Shown here: one piece after another, positions 13,052-25,111 of the stretch
Layout of the letters: the number at the start of each line of letters is the position of its first letter
Position numbering within the stretch: position 1 is the stretch's first letter
Assembly (NCBI RefSeq): GCF_000003815.2
Contig: NC_049984.1
Coordinates: 12,023,186-12,087,185, forward strand
DNA: 64,000 nt
Source of the DNA: Branchiostoma floridae
Lineage: Eukaryota; Chordata; Leptocardii; Amphioxiformes; Branchiostomatidae
Reading direction: 5' to 3'
Notes under the pieces: generated by a model
Seen by the model: the letters and a program-made list of their open reading frames with translations, nothing else
Database searches by the model: none
Told to the model about the DNA's origin: nothing
Program-made: the position numbers and the translations under genes

Positions 13052-15627
13052 CTATCTGCAGTTTCCATGTATTAGCTGTAAGACGCCAAGTTTGTGGAGC
13101 TGTAAGAGTTTTTCAAACTCCTTGTCCATGGCGTGCCAGCTGTTCTCTAACCCTCCAGTATCCACGGACTTGTAGTAGTGGTATCGGACCGGCCGGCCCT
13201 CCCTGTCCTCACGGAACGGCCAGAACCCGTAGATGTTAACCTGATCACACAGCTCTAGAGCCACAGACGTATAGTAGAAACCTGGTAAAGAAAACAAGTT
13301 TGATCAATCATTTCTCCGTTGTTACTTTACCAATGGTACAGTATTATGTATCATCGGAAAGCTTATTTATCAAATCTACGCTCCTACGCTCAAAAGATGA
13401 ACATATGTCAAGAGATGACTATACAAGTGACGAAATAAAAATGGTACCTTTAACTGTGGTGATGGTGTTATGTTTTTACTGAGTTTTCGTACCTGAAGAA
13501 AAGTTTATCCTTCCTTTGTTCAGATCCAGTCCAAGGTCGCTCCAAGCCTGTAGTGTCTGTCTGGCATGTGTGGGGCTGATGTACAGTGGAACCACAGAGG
13601 AGTTGTTGGAACGCAGTAACTCTGAGATGCTAAGCAAGGCCTCGATCTGTTAATGGGGTGGGTTGGGGTGGGATAAAGGAAACGTTTTATAATGATTGTA
13701 CATGTGTCACTATTAGCACAGGAAACTTAACAGATGTTCGCATATACACAGTATTCTACATTATGTGCCTTATATTGATAACTATCTATAGCATATTGAT
13801 ATGTATAACTGCGAAAACACTGACAAACCAGAAACGATACATCAGCGGAAATTAGTGGCCTGTTCGATGACCTGGACTGTGATGTCTGATTAATGACAAG
13901 TTTTGCCATCTCTGACCTGTCTACTTCCTGCCACTGCGGCAAGCGTGACCCACTCCCTAGCTGTCACTAAAATAACTGAGGAGGGCACACCAACCCAAAC
14001 AAACCTATACACCGACAACAACCCATCCCGTATATGGTGTAACTTAACTGCACACCGAGGCATGTGTGATACTACATAACACAAGCAAAGTAAACACGCG
14101 CTACACAACTAATTGTGGGTATTACTCAAAACTGATTTTGCCTCCCTCCCCCACAACGTTTCCGCACCCATTCCTTACGTCTCTGCGGATGGTGAATGGC
14201 GCCGACACGATGTAGGTGTCCTGCCCGTACTGGTCGTGCAGGTGGTTCAGGAACTTCTCCCGGCCGGCACGGGACTTCAGAAGCCCCCATCTGTACGGGA
14301 TCAGACATTATGGAGATCTTGTGGCTGGGGTTGTTGACTTAGAATCTAACGGTTCTGGGTTCAAATCCCTGACATGCACTGATATTGTGCTCTCAATTGG
14401 TAAATACACTTTACACCTATTTCCTCACTCAAATCAGGTGAACATGAGTATCTACGTGTAGCTCAGGTTCGGGATCTACAGTATGAGACGTAAGACCAGC
14501 GATTTAACAGTCTCATGTTTTAGGAGACCCCCAACGCCTTGAGAACAGTAGAGATCCCAACACACGTACATGTTTATCGATACGAGTAGGGGCCCTTCCC
14601 AGTCTATTGGATAAATGTCTACAGACCAGTCTTACTCAGCTTGTACCTGCTGTGTAAAATTGTTGTGTTACGCCTAAAAGCGGTTTATCGGTTAAGCGAA
14701 ATGAACAAATATGCATATCAGTACTTGGTCACTGTGCAACAACAATTTGGGTACAACAGTGACTTAACTATTTATTTGATGCCAATGATGTATTAAACTA
14801 CTGCTATGCATCAAAGATCATCATCAAACATTCTTTGAGTACTGACAAATTATTAGCTAATCTTGTAGCAGACGACGTGTTGAATGTTATTTGAACTATC
14901 TGATGCACGGCCCTCAAATTCTACACAGTTCATTATATATACATACTAGAAATGTATATATAGCTGGACATTCATTCGAAAAGAATCATGCAGATTTTAA
15001 TCTCATCTATCCTCTTACTTGGAGTTCATTCTATCCCTGCACGTTGTGACCAGGTCCGTACGTCTGCCGATGTCGTCCAAGTATGGACTGCACACGGGAG
15101 GCATGTTGAACCTGGAGGAAACAAGAGTCCGAAAATCCCACACCTCCGTGAAATATCTAGATTTTTTGCAAAAAGCCACCACAGATTAAATACCCCCCCC
15201 CCCCCCCCCTTCCCCCCTTCCCTTCACCTCGTCCCTTAATCAACCCCAGCTACCTCCCTCCCATATTGGGTTGGGCACGGCTGACCAGCTGTCCATATAC
15301 TATAGCAGTAACAGGCAGTGCCGCTAGGGGGCCAAAGTCGCCATGTTTCGCTGGAATTAACGTTTCCTGTTGTCTATCGTTACGACTGAATGGACTGAAA
15401 TGGTTTAATCTATGATCAGGACTTACCTTATAACAAAATCGCCGGAATCTATTTTCTGGCCGCATTTGCTTCCAGTCAAGATGTCGCTGTTGCCAACCAG
15501 ACTGCACACACCCAATGTCCGGTTAACGAAGGGGCTGACCTGCGGTTGACAAAAGACAAGGAGAAAGCACATATAGACAGAGGTACATAAAAGTGCATAA
15601 GAGTGTAAACGTATATATACATGCGCG

Positions 15628-15673
<46 letters not shown>

Positions 15674-18467
15674 GGCACACGCACAAAAATATATATATAT
15701 CTTTGTTTCCCAATATTATATATAAAACTAGATCTTGGGCCAGATGTGATTCATTTGGTTAAACAGAAGAGAGAACTTACCATGTTGAACGTAAAAGGGT
15801 TGATAGAAACAAGAGCTTAACACTGTTTAAACTACATACCTCCTAACTATGCGGATGTGACATCCTATTAAAAGTGAATACGCTTACCTCCGGGGCATTG
15901 TTCTTGCCCTTGTCCGGCACAAAAAAAAAATCAGTTTTCCAAAAANNNNNNNNNNNNNNNNNNNNNNNNNNNNNNNNNNNNNNNNNNNNNNNNNNNNNNN
16001 NNNNNNNNNNNNNNNNNNNNNNNNNNNNNNNNNNNNNNNNNNNNNGTTACTTGGAATGGTAAAATTGATAATCCAGTGGCAAAGTACATGTTTTCTCACC
16101 TAAGTTCTGACAGGGCTGTTCTGTTTAACTGCCATTCCCCCTCCACTGGGTGGGCAGAATCCTGCTTCTCCAATTCCTGGTCTGTGGCATTCGCCCTTCT
16201 AGATGGCATGGGTGAACTGGAAAACAACCGGATATCAAAATCGGATGTTTCACTGCAGTACCATAACAAGTCGCTATGGGGTCCCAAATTTCCAAGTATT
16301 TTGAAGTCTCATCAATACCAACGAACATACTTAACATCACGACAATTCATCCAATTGCGCTTTGTGCGCCCAGCCCTCTTGGTCAAGGCTTAAGTTTATG
16401 ATATGACATAGAACATATACAATTATCAACATGAAAGATTAGTGTGACACGAGGTTTAGAGAAGACCTCATCAGAAACTTACTCTGTTCATTTTTAACAA
16501 ACCTGCATATTGGAAGGACAGAATGGATAAGTGTTCTCTTCTTTTGCTATCTCCGATTATATTGTGATATCTGTATGGTTACTTGGAATGGTACAAATTG
16601 ATAATCCAGTGGCAAAGTACCATGTTTTCTCACCTAAGTTCTGACAGGGCTGTTCTGTTTAACTGCCATTCCCCCTCCACTGGGTGGGCAGAATCCTGCT
16701 TCTCCAATTCCTGGTCTGTGGCATTCGCCCTTCTAGATGGCATGGGTGAACTGGAAAACAACCGGATATCAAAATCGGATGTTTCACTGCAGTACCATAA
16801 CAAGTCGCTATGGGGTCCCAAATTTCCAAGTATTTTGGAGTCTCATCAATACCAACGAACATACTTAACATCACGACAATTCATCCAATTGCGCTTTGTG
16901 CGCCCAGCCCTCTTGGTCAAGGCTTAAGTTTATGATATGACATAGAACATATACAATTATCAACATGAAAGATTAGTGTGACACGAGGTTTAGAGAAGAC
17001 CTCATCAGAAACTTACTCTGTTCATTTTTAACAAACCTGCATATTGGAAGGACAGAATGGATAAGTGTTCTCTTCTTTTGCTATCTCCGATTATATTGTG
17101 ATATCTGTATGGTTACTTGGAATGGTACAAATTGATAATCCAGTGGCAAAGTACCATGTTTTCTCACCTAAGTTCTGACAGGGCTGTTCTGTTTAACTGC
17201 CATTCCCCCTCCACTGGGTGGGCAGAATCCTGCTTCTCCAATTCCTGGTCTGTGGCATTCGCCCTTCTAGATGGCATGGGTGAACTGGAAAACAACCGGA
17301 TATCAAAATCGGATGTTTCACTGCAGTACCATAACAAGTCGCTATGGGGTCCCAAATTTCCAAGTATTTTGAAGTCTCATCAATACCAACGAACATGCTT
17401 AACATCACGACAATTCATCCAATTGCGCTTTGTGCGCCCAGCCCTCTTGGTCAAGGCTTAAGTTTATGATAAGACATAGAACATATACAATATACAACAA
17501 ATGTACTAGACTGTTAGGCTAGCCCTTAAGGCGTCGTCAAAAAATTCCCACCTTGTATCACCCACCCTGTTTTTATTTTAGGTCAGGGCCGTAATCGAAA
17601 ACACAGCATAATCGGTTGAACATAAATTTTACCGAACACATACGTCACTACACGTTACCGGTGCAAAACGTTTTTTTTTTTTCTTATTGGACCGGTGCAG
17701 AAAAACCGGACCTGTAAAGATTCGGTAGACCGGATGGTGGACCGGATGTTGGATCGACTAGAAAATGAAGAGGTTATATAGGCAGAAATTCACATGTTAT
17801 GGGATTACAGCTGCAGGTTGAAGAAAATAACAAGAGCGAAGTAGAGTATAGTTCATTGTAATCTCTACCAAGCTTTATAGTCAATGGTATAGTGACAGTT
17901 AGCCTTGTAGGATTTTAAAACGCCAGTGGGACTCAAATATTCCGCCGAACAGATTTTTTGGAGCGAAATGGACCATTGTTCTGATCTGAGCATTGTCCAT
18001 TCACAAGTTTTCCAGGTTCAGGTTCGGACTGCGACCTGATCCTTTGGACCTGAACCGGACCTGGACCTGAATTTACTGTACCGGTACCCACCCCAATACG
18101 TCACGCCATTCGTCAAACCTGCAATCAATGCAATCAAGAGAACGAGATGACCCAGAAACTGTCTTCCCATGGGACAGAGAGCACTAGTGAACTCTCGGCC
18201 TTAGCAACGGTTACTATCCACCATACCTCTGCCCCTACGGCGGTAAACAAAGTGTTGGGAGGAGTGGTTTTGCGTAGCTTTGTCAAATAAGCAGCATGCA
18301 CTTGACCGTTCTATGAGCGATTGCAACATACATGTTTGAAGTCAGTACAGTATAGTAAATGTGAAATACACGTCATGTACTTACATTTCAATTTCTACAC
18401 CGTAGAATTCCAGCACCAACCAAGTTCCCAGGACGCCAAGTCCCAAAGTTATTACAAAACCTTTCAT
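13052..18467 (-). CDS. ST8Sia-like alpha-2,8-sialyltransferase (GT29), interrupted by an assembly gap
   Basis: A Golgi type II glycosyltransferase that moves sialic acid from CMP-sialic acid to glycans. Minus-strand exons: 18467-18385 (start MKGFVITLGLGVLGTW, a signal anchor), a stem exon present three times (17284-17168, 16750-16634, 16216-16100), a short exon ending at 15888 whose other border is obscured near the gap, 15539-15427 (sialylmotif L, LVGNSDILTGSKCGQKIDSG), 15111-15019 (FNMPPV...DDIGRRTDLV), 14290-14179, 13646-13493 and 13281-13052. The last exon has CDQVNIYGFWPF, motif III HYYK and the VS-type HAMDKE. Phases agree from 15539 to the stop and from the anchor exon into any stem exon. 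Motif L has GNSD where GNSG or GNGG is usual. The stem exon has N-glycosylation sites (NAT, NRT) and the WxxNxTA motif of ST8Sia stems. The family is firm; the subfamily and the model near the gap are not. Confidence 0.85.
13880..14000. repeat. Dispersed repeat, copy 1 (in a sialyltransferase intron)
   Basis: It shares blocks such as CTGATTAATGAC, TCTGACCTGT, CTTCCTGCCACT and GGCAAG in the same order with 28360-28495 (in a TRIC intron). It has no coding content. Confidence 0.5.
14315..14560 (+). repeat. tRNA-like SINE fragment
   Basis: GGGTTCAAATCCC at about 14359 fits a Pol III B box, with an A-box-like TGGCTGGGGTTG about 35 nt before it. The block GGTTGTTGACTTAGAA recurs, slightly changed, on the minus strand at 45.1-45.2 kb. 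It is therefore probably a dispersed SINE rather than a functional tRNA gene. Confidence 0.45.
15140..15310. repeat. Dispersed repeat, copy 1, with a C-rich run
   Basis: It shares CCTCCGTGAAA, TCAACCCCAGCT and CTGACCAGCTGT in the same order with 27150-27300. It contains a cytosine run near 15191-15209. Both copies lie in introns of minus-strand genes. Confidence 0.45.
15624..15672. repeat. (GC)n/(AC)n microsatellite
   Basis: A short GC dinucleotide run passes into about 17 AC repeats. Open frames across it are low-complexity artefacts. It lies in a sialyltransferase intron. Confidence 0.9.
15946..16045. other. Assembly gap (100 N)
   Basis: Exactly 100 N, the usual placeholder for a gap of unknown length. 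It sits at the edge of the 534-bp tandem repeat, so further repeat copies or an exon may be missing. Confidence 0.98.
16046..17500. repeat. Three tandem copies of a 534-bp unit, each with a sialyltransferase stem exon
   Basis: Copies begin at 16046, about 16578 and about 17112; the third is truncated near 17500. They differ by only a few substitutions and 1-bp indels. On the minus strand each unit has an acceptor (TTGTTTTCCAG), a 117-nt open exon (SPMPSRRANATDQELEKQ through EWQLNRTALSEL) and a GTGAG donor. The exon enters after two codon bases and leaves after two, so it is symmetric: one, two or three copies could be spliced in without breaking the frame. Recent duplication or assembly expansion are both possible. 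Confidence 0.85.
18385..18467 (-). other. Sialyltransferase first coding exon (signal anchor)
   Basis: The ATG is at 18467. The exon encodes 27 residues, MKGFVITLGLGVLGTWLVLE and a short acidic end, then a GTAAGT donor after two bases of the next codon. The hydrophobic stretch fits a type II anchor. The phase fits the start of each stem exon exactly. Confidence 0.7.
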
Positions 18468-20660
18468 CGTTGGGTCTGGGTACAGGAAACAGAACATTCG
18501 TGTAATTTATACATCAATGTAATATACAACGTTATGTATATACGGTTCGCACACAACGTACATCTATATGGAGGCTATGGACAACTTCCTCGGAGCTTCC
18601 AAATCGCGGCCTCTGTACATACAACGTATGCCATGTCTTTTGTGTAAGGTATTCAAACGAAATTGTGCCGAAGCCTCTGAAGGACATCAAGGACTGGTTC
18701 GACAAGTCCGCAGTGGGACCCCACAACCTAACCCTGTAACCAGTACAGATTTGGTGCCGTACGGCTATTCAAGAAGGCTAATTAGGCATGGTTTTCTTTA
18801 AATTCGAAAGAGAACTCAGTTTTAAAAGGCATGAAATTGGACATAGTGCAATAGCCATCTACTGGAATCGATCAGACACACCTGTGAAACAAGCCATGCC
18901 ATATTTAGCTGCATTTCACCTCATGACATATCTTTCCAAGGTTATGTAGTAATGCATGTGTTTTCAGCTAAGACGAAACCCACTCTGCACATTTTCCTAG
19001 TAAAGATATGTATTGTGATCAGCGTTCTGTACTTAAACGATGATACCATACTTACGGCTTGTTGGGCCCATCCTTCCTTGTCGGGATTGCAGGCACTGCT
19101 CGCCGCCAACAGCACCGGACACGAAGACCGGCCAGATTCTGCTTACATAACCCCAGGAGAGACAGGTACGGCGGAATTGTGTCCTTGGGTGGGCAAACCT
19201 GATTTCACAGTCGACTGAACTAACTCTTGCACGATGCCCCGCGGGTGCTGTTATCTTTCTCTCATTAAACTATAGAAGCCATGCCTAAATCGACCTAATC
19301 GCTACCGAGTGAGTTATCTCTGCAGATGCCTGGCTCTGTCATTTTCCTTACCTTAAGTATGCTTCGGCGTCTTTAGATTTTTTTAGGTCATAACTCATTA
19401 ATCATTCAAATGAACCTGCTAAAGTTGAGAACGCTCGATAAATAAAGCTGGTTTGCAAACGAACGTAGCAGATAGAGTTGGAACCATGCCTCCCTTTCTC
19501 CGGTTTAGATTAGAATACGCTAATTTACTAAGAACTTGCTGAAGATGCGACTTAAGAGTGGCAGACACGTCATGACGATATTGAGGAGTCATTGGTTCGA
19601 TTCCCGGTAAGTACCCTGACCTTAGGGGATGGCCCCTATTTATTTATTTATTGGTTTGGCTGTTCAACACGCCCAACCAAGGCTACCCATTCAGCCTGTA
19701 GCTATTACAAATCTATGGGGTACTTAAAATGACTTTCCTTACTTCATCCAGGTGGAAAATTGGTACTTGACTTTGTTAAATTGGTACTTGCTACTTAAGT
19801 AAAAGTCGGTGTAAGGAGAAAGATGGGCTCCGCCTCCCAATACCGTTCCACAGACACAGTGGAACAACCCAAGTTCAACGTCTTCAAAAAGGCTATGGAA
19901 CTACCTTTACTTCCTGAAACGAATACTGATATAGCATATGAAACGATTACTGACATAAGCATATGAAACGATTACTGACATAGCATGAACACTGTTTAAG
20001 CACCAAGACAACTGGCAAGGTCAAGTTTGAGCCCCCTGGTGGATTTCCTTTGTACTGCAGCAGACTTTCCGTTTTTGCATCTTTTGTCCTGTACACACTA
20101 TGGCACTATGGTATTTGATTTGTGGTGACTTTGATGTCAGGAATAAGTGGTATAGGTTTGTATCCCCTAGCAGCTTGTCCCTGCTATAAAATATACACAG
20201 AAAGCTCTTGTTAACATACCCATGGAAGACTGCGCACATGTGCTCATCCTGTCACCAGGTGTTTCAATCTTTCTGTAGGCAACAGCTGCAAGTCAGCCAA
20301 AGAGATGCCATAACGGGCGAGGAGGAGGTGCAAAACACAAATATGGCCATCTGCAATGACGTCACAGAAGAATCTGTGATCCATTAGGCCAGGAGCGACG
20401 AAAGAGCGAAATCCTTTTCTGTAGGGTGATGAATTTAGCTCGTCTCTGCAAGCTGCCTCATCATTCAACCCCGGACGAAGGCAGACAGTTCCACCAAGCC
20501 GCTCCTTTACATCCTTCCTCTTTGAATTCAAAAGGTAAGGTCCATCACTTTAACCCACATGAACCCGTAGGTTACACCAGATAAACGACTAAATGATTCT
20601 GTAATCGGTGAGACATTTCATTTTTCGTCAGTAAATGAGAAGGAATTGTTGTTCAATAGA

Positions 20661-20707
20661 TCATAGTTAGCCAATAACTATGCAGCATAGTTATTGGCTA
20701 ACTATGA
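20661..20707. repeat. Perfect palindrome, 22-bp arms and 3-nt loop
   Basis: The left arm starts TCATAGTTAGCCAATAAC and the right arm is its exact reverse complement after CAG. It could be a MITE core or a cruciform-forming site. No gene is attached. Confidence 0.85.
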
Positions 20708-21905
20708 CTACGAAACACGTGTTAAAATTGTGGTGATTTTTGGGCAGTTAACATGTGCTTGTCTCTTTTACACAATGCACTACAAGTCTTGTGACAACCA
20801 TTTTCCATTGATCTATTACGTATCTAGAAGTAGCATGAAATAAGCTATCAGGATGTCGGTAGTGACGTGGGGACATTTCTGGAACATTTCCATACAGCTT
20901 TGGGATATCAAACTAGTCGTTTCTGTCAGACTGCTTCAGGAGAAAGCCCGTAACTTCACACTGGGTAAGCATACGACTGTCCGGTAGACAGGCTGTGTTT
21001 ACTAGTATTAGAGACCAGGAGAGAATGGGACAGTAATGTGCTTCGCGAGAAAGGTCTTGAATGTTTGAGAGGTCTTTTATATAGGTATCAAGGCATGGTG
21101 TATATCTTGGGTCACACGATTCTGTGTAAATTGAAGATCTGGCAAATGCTAAACGAACAACATGTTGACTACCTACATCGAAGCTGTCAAAAATCATCAT
21201 TGCCGACACAATGATAAATGAGTAGTGTTATGGAAATAGCCTTCTTCTTCGCCACTGAAAGGCAATGCATTGTATGTAACATTCACGAAAAGCAGTTATT
21301 ACTAATATCTGGCGGTAAAACTGTCGAAAGAATTCACGAGAAAGGAGTATCTTATTGATAGATTCTTCTCCCTCGCCAAAATTTCTGTACCTTCGTAAAC
21401 AAATGACCTCTACTTGGACAGTCCCCGGTCTCTTCTAATGGACGCACGACGTAAATAGATCTACAAACGCCTTTTACAAATTCCCTACTGCCCATTTTTG
21501 TAGATACCGTTTGGAAACATTTTCGACAACACTGCCACAGCGAGACATTTGTCTGGCTCAAGTCACAAACGTTGATTGAAGGGATTTTACTTTTCGAAGA
21601 TAAGATATTGCGGGGATAACGACATCATTTGCTATCTCCGTTTAAAGCTGATAACGTTATTAGTTTTTAGGTACGCTAGGAATAAGAATTACATAACCTA
21701 GTATCAGGTTCTTGGTCCCAGGGCCCCTCGATGACGCATGTATACAGTAGTTACCCGGCTTGGGTTGAAATGAGGTACATGTTTACGAGACGGCTGCACC
21801 TTTAATAAATTTAGTTTGAAGGAGGGCTTAGCCTCCTTAGGCGCATCCAAATATAGAACAGTGTCACGGCAAGTTTCCAAGGAACTCACACAAATTCAGA
21901 TATAA

Positions 21906-21908
<3 letters not shown>

Positions 21909-21989
<81 letters not shown>
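21909..21989. repeat. (AT)n microsatellite
   Basis: About 80 nt of uninterrupted AT dinucleotide, a common length-variable locus. Confidence 0.95.
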
Positions 21990-21991
<2 letters not shown>

Positions 21992-22340
21992 TGCCCTATC
22001 GTATCAAATTACTCAACGACTGCTTAATGATCCAGTATTGAATTCAGTGATGAATTGGACAAGATTTTATACCACGATTAGTTTTAGCCCCTAGTAGGTT
22101 AAGCTGTTTAATACAGATATAATTTTCTTACAGTTCTTAGATTATTTTCCACATCTTTTTAGTATGGCTTGCAGTGATTTAAATCGTCCATGTCTATATG
22201 TCAAAGTTGTTAGCAATTACGTAATTCAGCCTGAAGCTACAATACTATTTCTTGTCAATAAATGATTAAATAGTAGATTTCATTAAATATGTAAGTTGTG
22301 CTTGAGAATGACAGGTAGGGCAGTTTTATATTTTAATATA

Positions 22341-22408
22341 ACATCCGGTTTATATGTTTCAAAGGACACATTTCAAAATGTGTCCTTTTAAACAGTACAC
22401 CGGATGTG
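22341..22408. repeat. Foldback element with ACATCCGG ends
   Basis: ACATCCGGTTTATATGTTTC is mirrored by AAACAGTACACCGGATGT, and AAAGGACACATT by AATGTGTCCTTT. The inverted repeat is nearly complete, about 68 bp, probably a small MITE relic. Confidence 0.6.
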
Positions 22409-23011
22409 ACAAAATCATTGCACCGTGATGCACGGTGACAAGGACAGCTGACTGACGAGATACGTTATGTAACGTTATGTAGGGAGTTTTAAAAAGATTA
22501 GTCGAACTTCACGACCATTCCCAGCCTTTTCCCAATCAGGAGTCGGTTGGGAGCAAGGTTGGCTGTGGTTGGCAGTTGGTCGGTGCAGTTGATTACTGGT
22601 TGGCAGCACCAGCCAAAAACATTCAGGAGTGAACGGAAGGTATGTCTGGAATGTGCTGGGGAAACTTTGGCTGGCTAGTGGTCGGGGGAAGATACTGAAT
22701 GTGTAACCTGGGCTTAGTCATTCCATACTTGCCACAGTCTTGGGTCTTGCAGCCGTTTCCAAGTGTCCAAGCATATTCATCGCTGTCTCTCTTCTTCTGT
22801 AAGTTGTTTTTGTGATTGGAATATAAGGAAATAAAAACGGAGTCAGGAGGACAGCGTTAAAACAAAATACATCCCACTTATATCTTTATCAAAACTAAAG
22901 GCTCTCAGTTTACATATTACTAGTGTATAAGTAAAGTTAAGTATGTTGACAAAGTAAAGGGCACTGAAAAACATTATTCTACTCTAATTCTCTATTTTTT
23001 TGTTATCACAG

Positions 23012-24620
23012 TGCTGCCGCAAAGTTGATAAGAGCCATGTCTGCGCATGCTCGCCTTTGGTTCCTGCTCGCCTGTTTGTTGTTCCTGACGTCATCCGCGG
23101 AGGGTAAGTGTGTCAAAGATGGTCTCTCGACTTTCTCTTTCCAAATTTGATACCTTTTCAAAGGGCGAGAACAATTCTTGGTAGATTCGATGCATGCGCA
23201 AGTCTACAAGTGATTTACAGACAGGAAATGTTGATATTCAATGCCTTGAATGAGGAGGTTCATCACCATTCTATGTACGCATGCGCAAAGGTAAAGGCCT
23301 ATGACTTGTAAACAGTTCCAGTCGAACTGCAGGTCACCCTAGAAGGCTTTATTCTTACTCTCCAAGCAGAGGTTAGGCTCCGGCTGTTTTTTTTACGTTT
23401 TTTTTAGTCGTTTGTTTGGCTGGCGTACTTCAAGAAAAATGACAAAATAGAAAGCCCGATTAAAACGACTAGAAATACGTTAAAAAAACAGCCGGAGCCT
23501 AACCTCTGCTTGGAGAGTATTTTATCATCTGGATATGGCTTTTGTTGTGAACCTATTCGACCCCCAGTTGCATGGGTGTAAACAATTGTCTGTTTTGTAG
23601 CAAAAAGACCTCATGCCTATATTTATACATTTTCAATCTACCGGTTTCGCTTTGTACAGCCATGTAGATATTTCTTGCATTGCAAAATGACAGCAAACGT
23701 TATGGCTTTCAAAACATTGGCAATTTTGGGGCAGTTTACTGTTCTGTCCTAGATTCAACTTGTTTCGCTGCACATGCGTACTTAGAATCATGAACCTTAT
23801 TCTGCATTATCATATAGCCAGGCCCCGGGGACCAATCAGAAGTCCCCGTTCCACGTTGGTTATGACGCCGTAACACAAAGATTCAGGCCAAGCAGGTGTG
23901 TATCGCTCCTCTGATTGGTCAGAATGAATCGACACCGGCACCAGTGTCGATGCAAATCGACACCGGTGCCGGTGTCGATTCATTTTGACCAATCAAAAGT
24001 AGCCTTACACACAAGAAAGTAAGGTATATGCAGGCATTGACCAATAAAAAGGAGCAAAACATATGCCAGAGCAGAGGGAATAAGTACAGACTGCAAGGGG
24101 GAATGGCTCCTTCTAACATTGATAATGAGTTTTGTTGTTCTAAAAAGCCTGCAATGTTTCGAATATTTTCTGTGGAAATTTTTGGTTTCAAAATGCAATG
24201 TGTAATCTCCTTACATATGCATGTACCAAAGAACAAATTTGACAAAGGAATTCACACGTATAGTACCAAGAGATCTATGCGTCATACAGGAGTTTGCAAG
24301 TTTGGGTAGGCTATATGATAATAACGTTAATGACCCGCCTGTTCCTCGGTGTACATGGTGTCATAACGCCTGGTCACCATATACACCTCGGGGCGGGTCA
24401 TTAACCCTTAATTATATAGCTGAGAATTGAGACGTAAAAGTTTGATATCTAGTTTCTAGTCGGAAATGATGACTTCTGTCTGTGTTTTCTGCACACAGCT
24501 GCAGGAACGATGAGCGCCTTAGCGGAGACGCTGGGGTTCTTCGGCATGTGGTACGGAGTTATCGGGCTCAGCATCGTCATCATCTTCGTCATCGCTTTCG
24601 CCGGCTTCATAGAAAAGTGA
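23012..24620 (+). CDS. Two-coding-exon microprotein (62 aa): signal peptide plus one membrane segment
   Basis: The coding parts are 23037-23103 and 24499-24620, joined G/CT to make an Ala codon. An acceptor (TTATCACAG) just before 23012 suggests a non-coding 5' exon, perhaps ending at a GTAAGT donor after 22798. The protein starts MSAHARLWFLLACLLFLTSS, a typical cleavable signal with cleavage near SSAEA. The second exon reads AGTMSALAETLGFF, then a hydrophobic membrane span GVIGLSIVIIFVIAFAGF, and ends IEK before TGA. Neither exon exceeds 60 codons in this frame, so length-filtered ORF searches miss it. A polyadenylation signal is at 25106. The layout resembles small integral membrane proteins (SMIM type); no specific family is recognised and the function is unknown. 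Confidence 0.6.
23357..23519. mobile_element. Foldback MITE, TCTCCAAGCAGAGGTT family, copy 1
   Basis: Inverted arms run from ACTCTCCAAGCAGAGGTTAG to its mirror at CTAACCTCTGCTTGGAGAGT and extend about 45 bp inward (GCTCCGGCTGTTTTTT... and its reverse complement). It lies in the microprotein intron. Related copies with other interiors are at 38692 and 42446. Confidence 0.8.
23905..24000. repeat. Foldback repeat with AATCGACACCGG arms
   Basis: TGATTGGTCAGAATGAATCG with CACCGGCACC is mirrored by GGTGCCGGTG with CGATTCATTTTGACCAATCA. The inverted repeat is nearly complete and lies in the microprotein intron. Confidence 0.65.
24322..24408. repeat. Foldback repeat with GTTAATGACCCGCC ends
   Basis: GTTAATGACCCGCC is mirrored exactly by GGCGGGTCATTAAC, with inner arms CCTCGGTGTACATGGTG and CACCATATACACCTCGG. 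It lies in the microprotein intron. Confidence 0.7.
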
Positions 24621-25105
24621 TCGAGCGAGACTTCGCACGAGACTTCTTACGATACATAACGTAACGTTCCTTGTCTCCTCGTTTTCCGCCCCTCCCCTTC
24701 CACAGCAGTTTAGTCACCATTAGCTACTCGCATTGCTACACACAAAGAGTTCGTTATGGTGATTGTATTCCTCAATTTATATGTATGAAACTCAGCAATA
24801 CTAGTACTGGATTGTAATTAGGATGAGAGAAAATTGTCCTATACTTCGAGAGAAGAGAATACATCGATATCGAGTACGCTGGAACACGTGGAGCAATAGA
24901 TATCACAAATCTCTTGAAAGAAATCAGAGAAGTTAAATAGCTATATTTCTAGCTTCACATATCATATGAGGTGCACTGTACGGTTTGAAAGTAAGCATCG
25001 AACATTTATAAAAGAAATGTTATGACATAATTCCTTTTATAGGTCTCAAATGTTATTATGTGATTTTATATAACTGTCTATATAGTCATCAGGTTTAGAG
25101 ATGCA

Positions 25106-25111
25106 AATAAA
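25106..25111 (+). terminator. Polyadenylation signal of the microprotein gene
   Basis: AATAAA about 485 nt after the TGA; it is the first canonical signal in this direction that I noticed. Confidence 0.45.

Larger units (their letters stand above)
18468..22700. other. Intergenic stretch with repeats
   Basis: It holds a tRNA-like B box near 19600, a perfect 22-bp palindrome at 20661, an AT microsatellite at 21909-21989 and a foldback at 22341. Exon-like open stretches at 20.24-20.53 kb lack recognisable homology and agreeing splice phases. No gene is called. Confidence 0.45.

Noticed and set aside
14315-14400. Possible true tRNA gene
   Set aside because: The B box is good, but no acceptor-stem pairing was found and a related block recurs at 45.1 kb; better read as SINE.
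20244-20531. 95-aa minus-strand ORF and open plus-strand stretch with splice-like borders
   Set aside because: No homology recognised and no neighbouring exon with fitting phase; may be a non-coding transcript at best.
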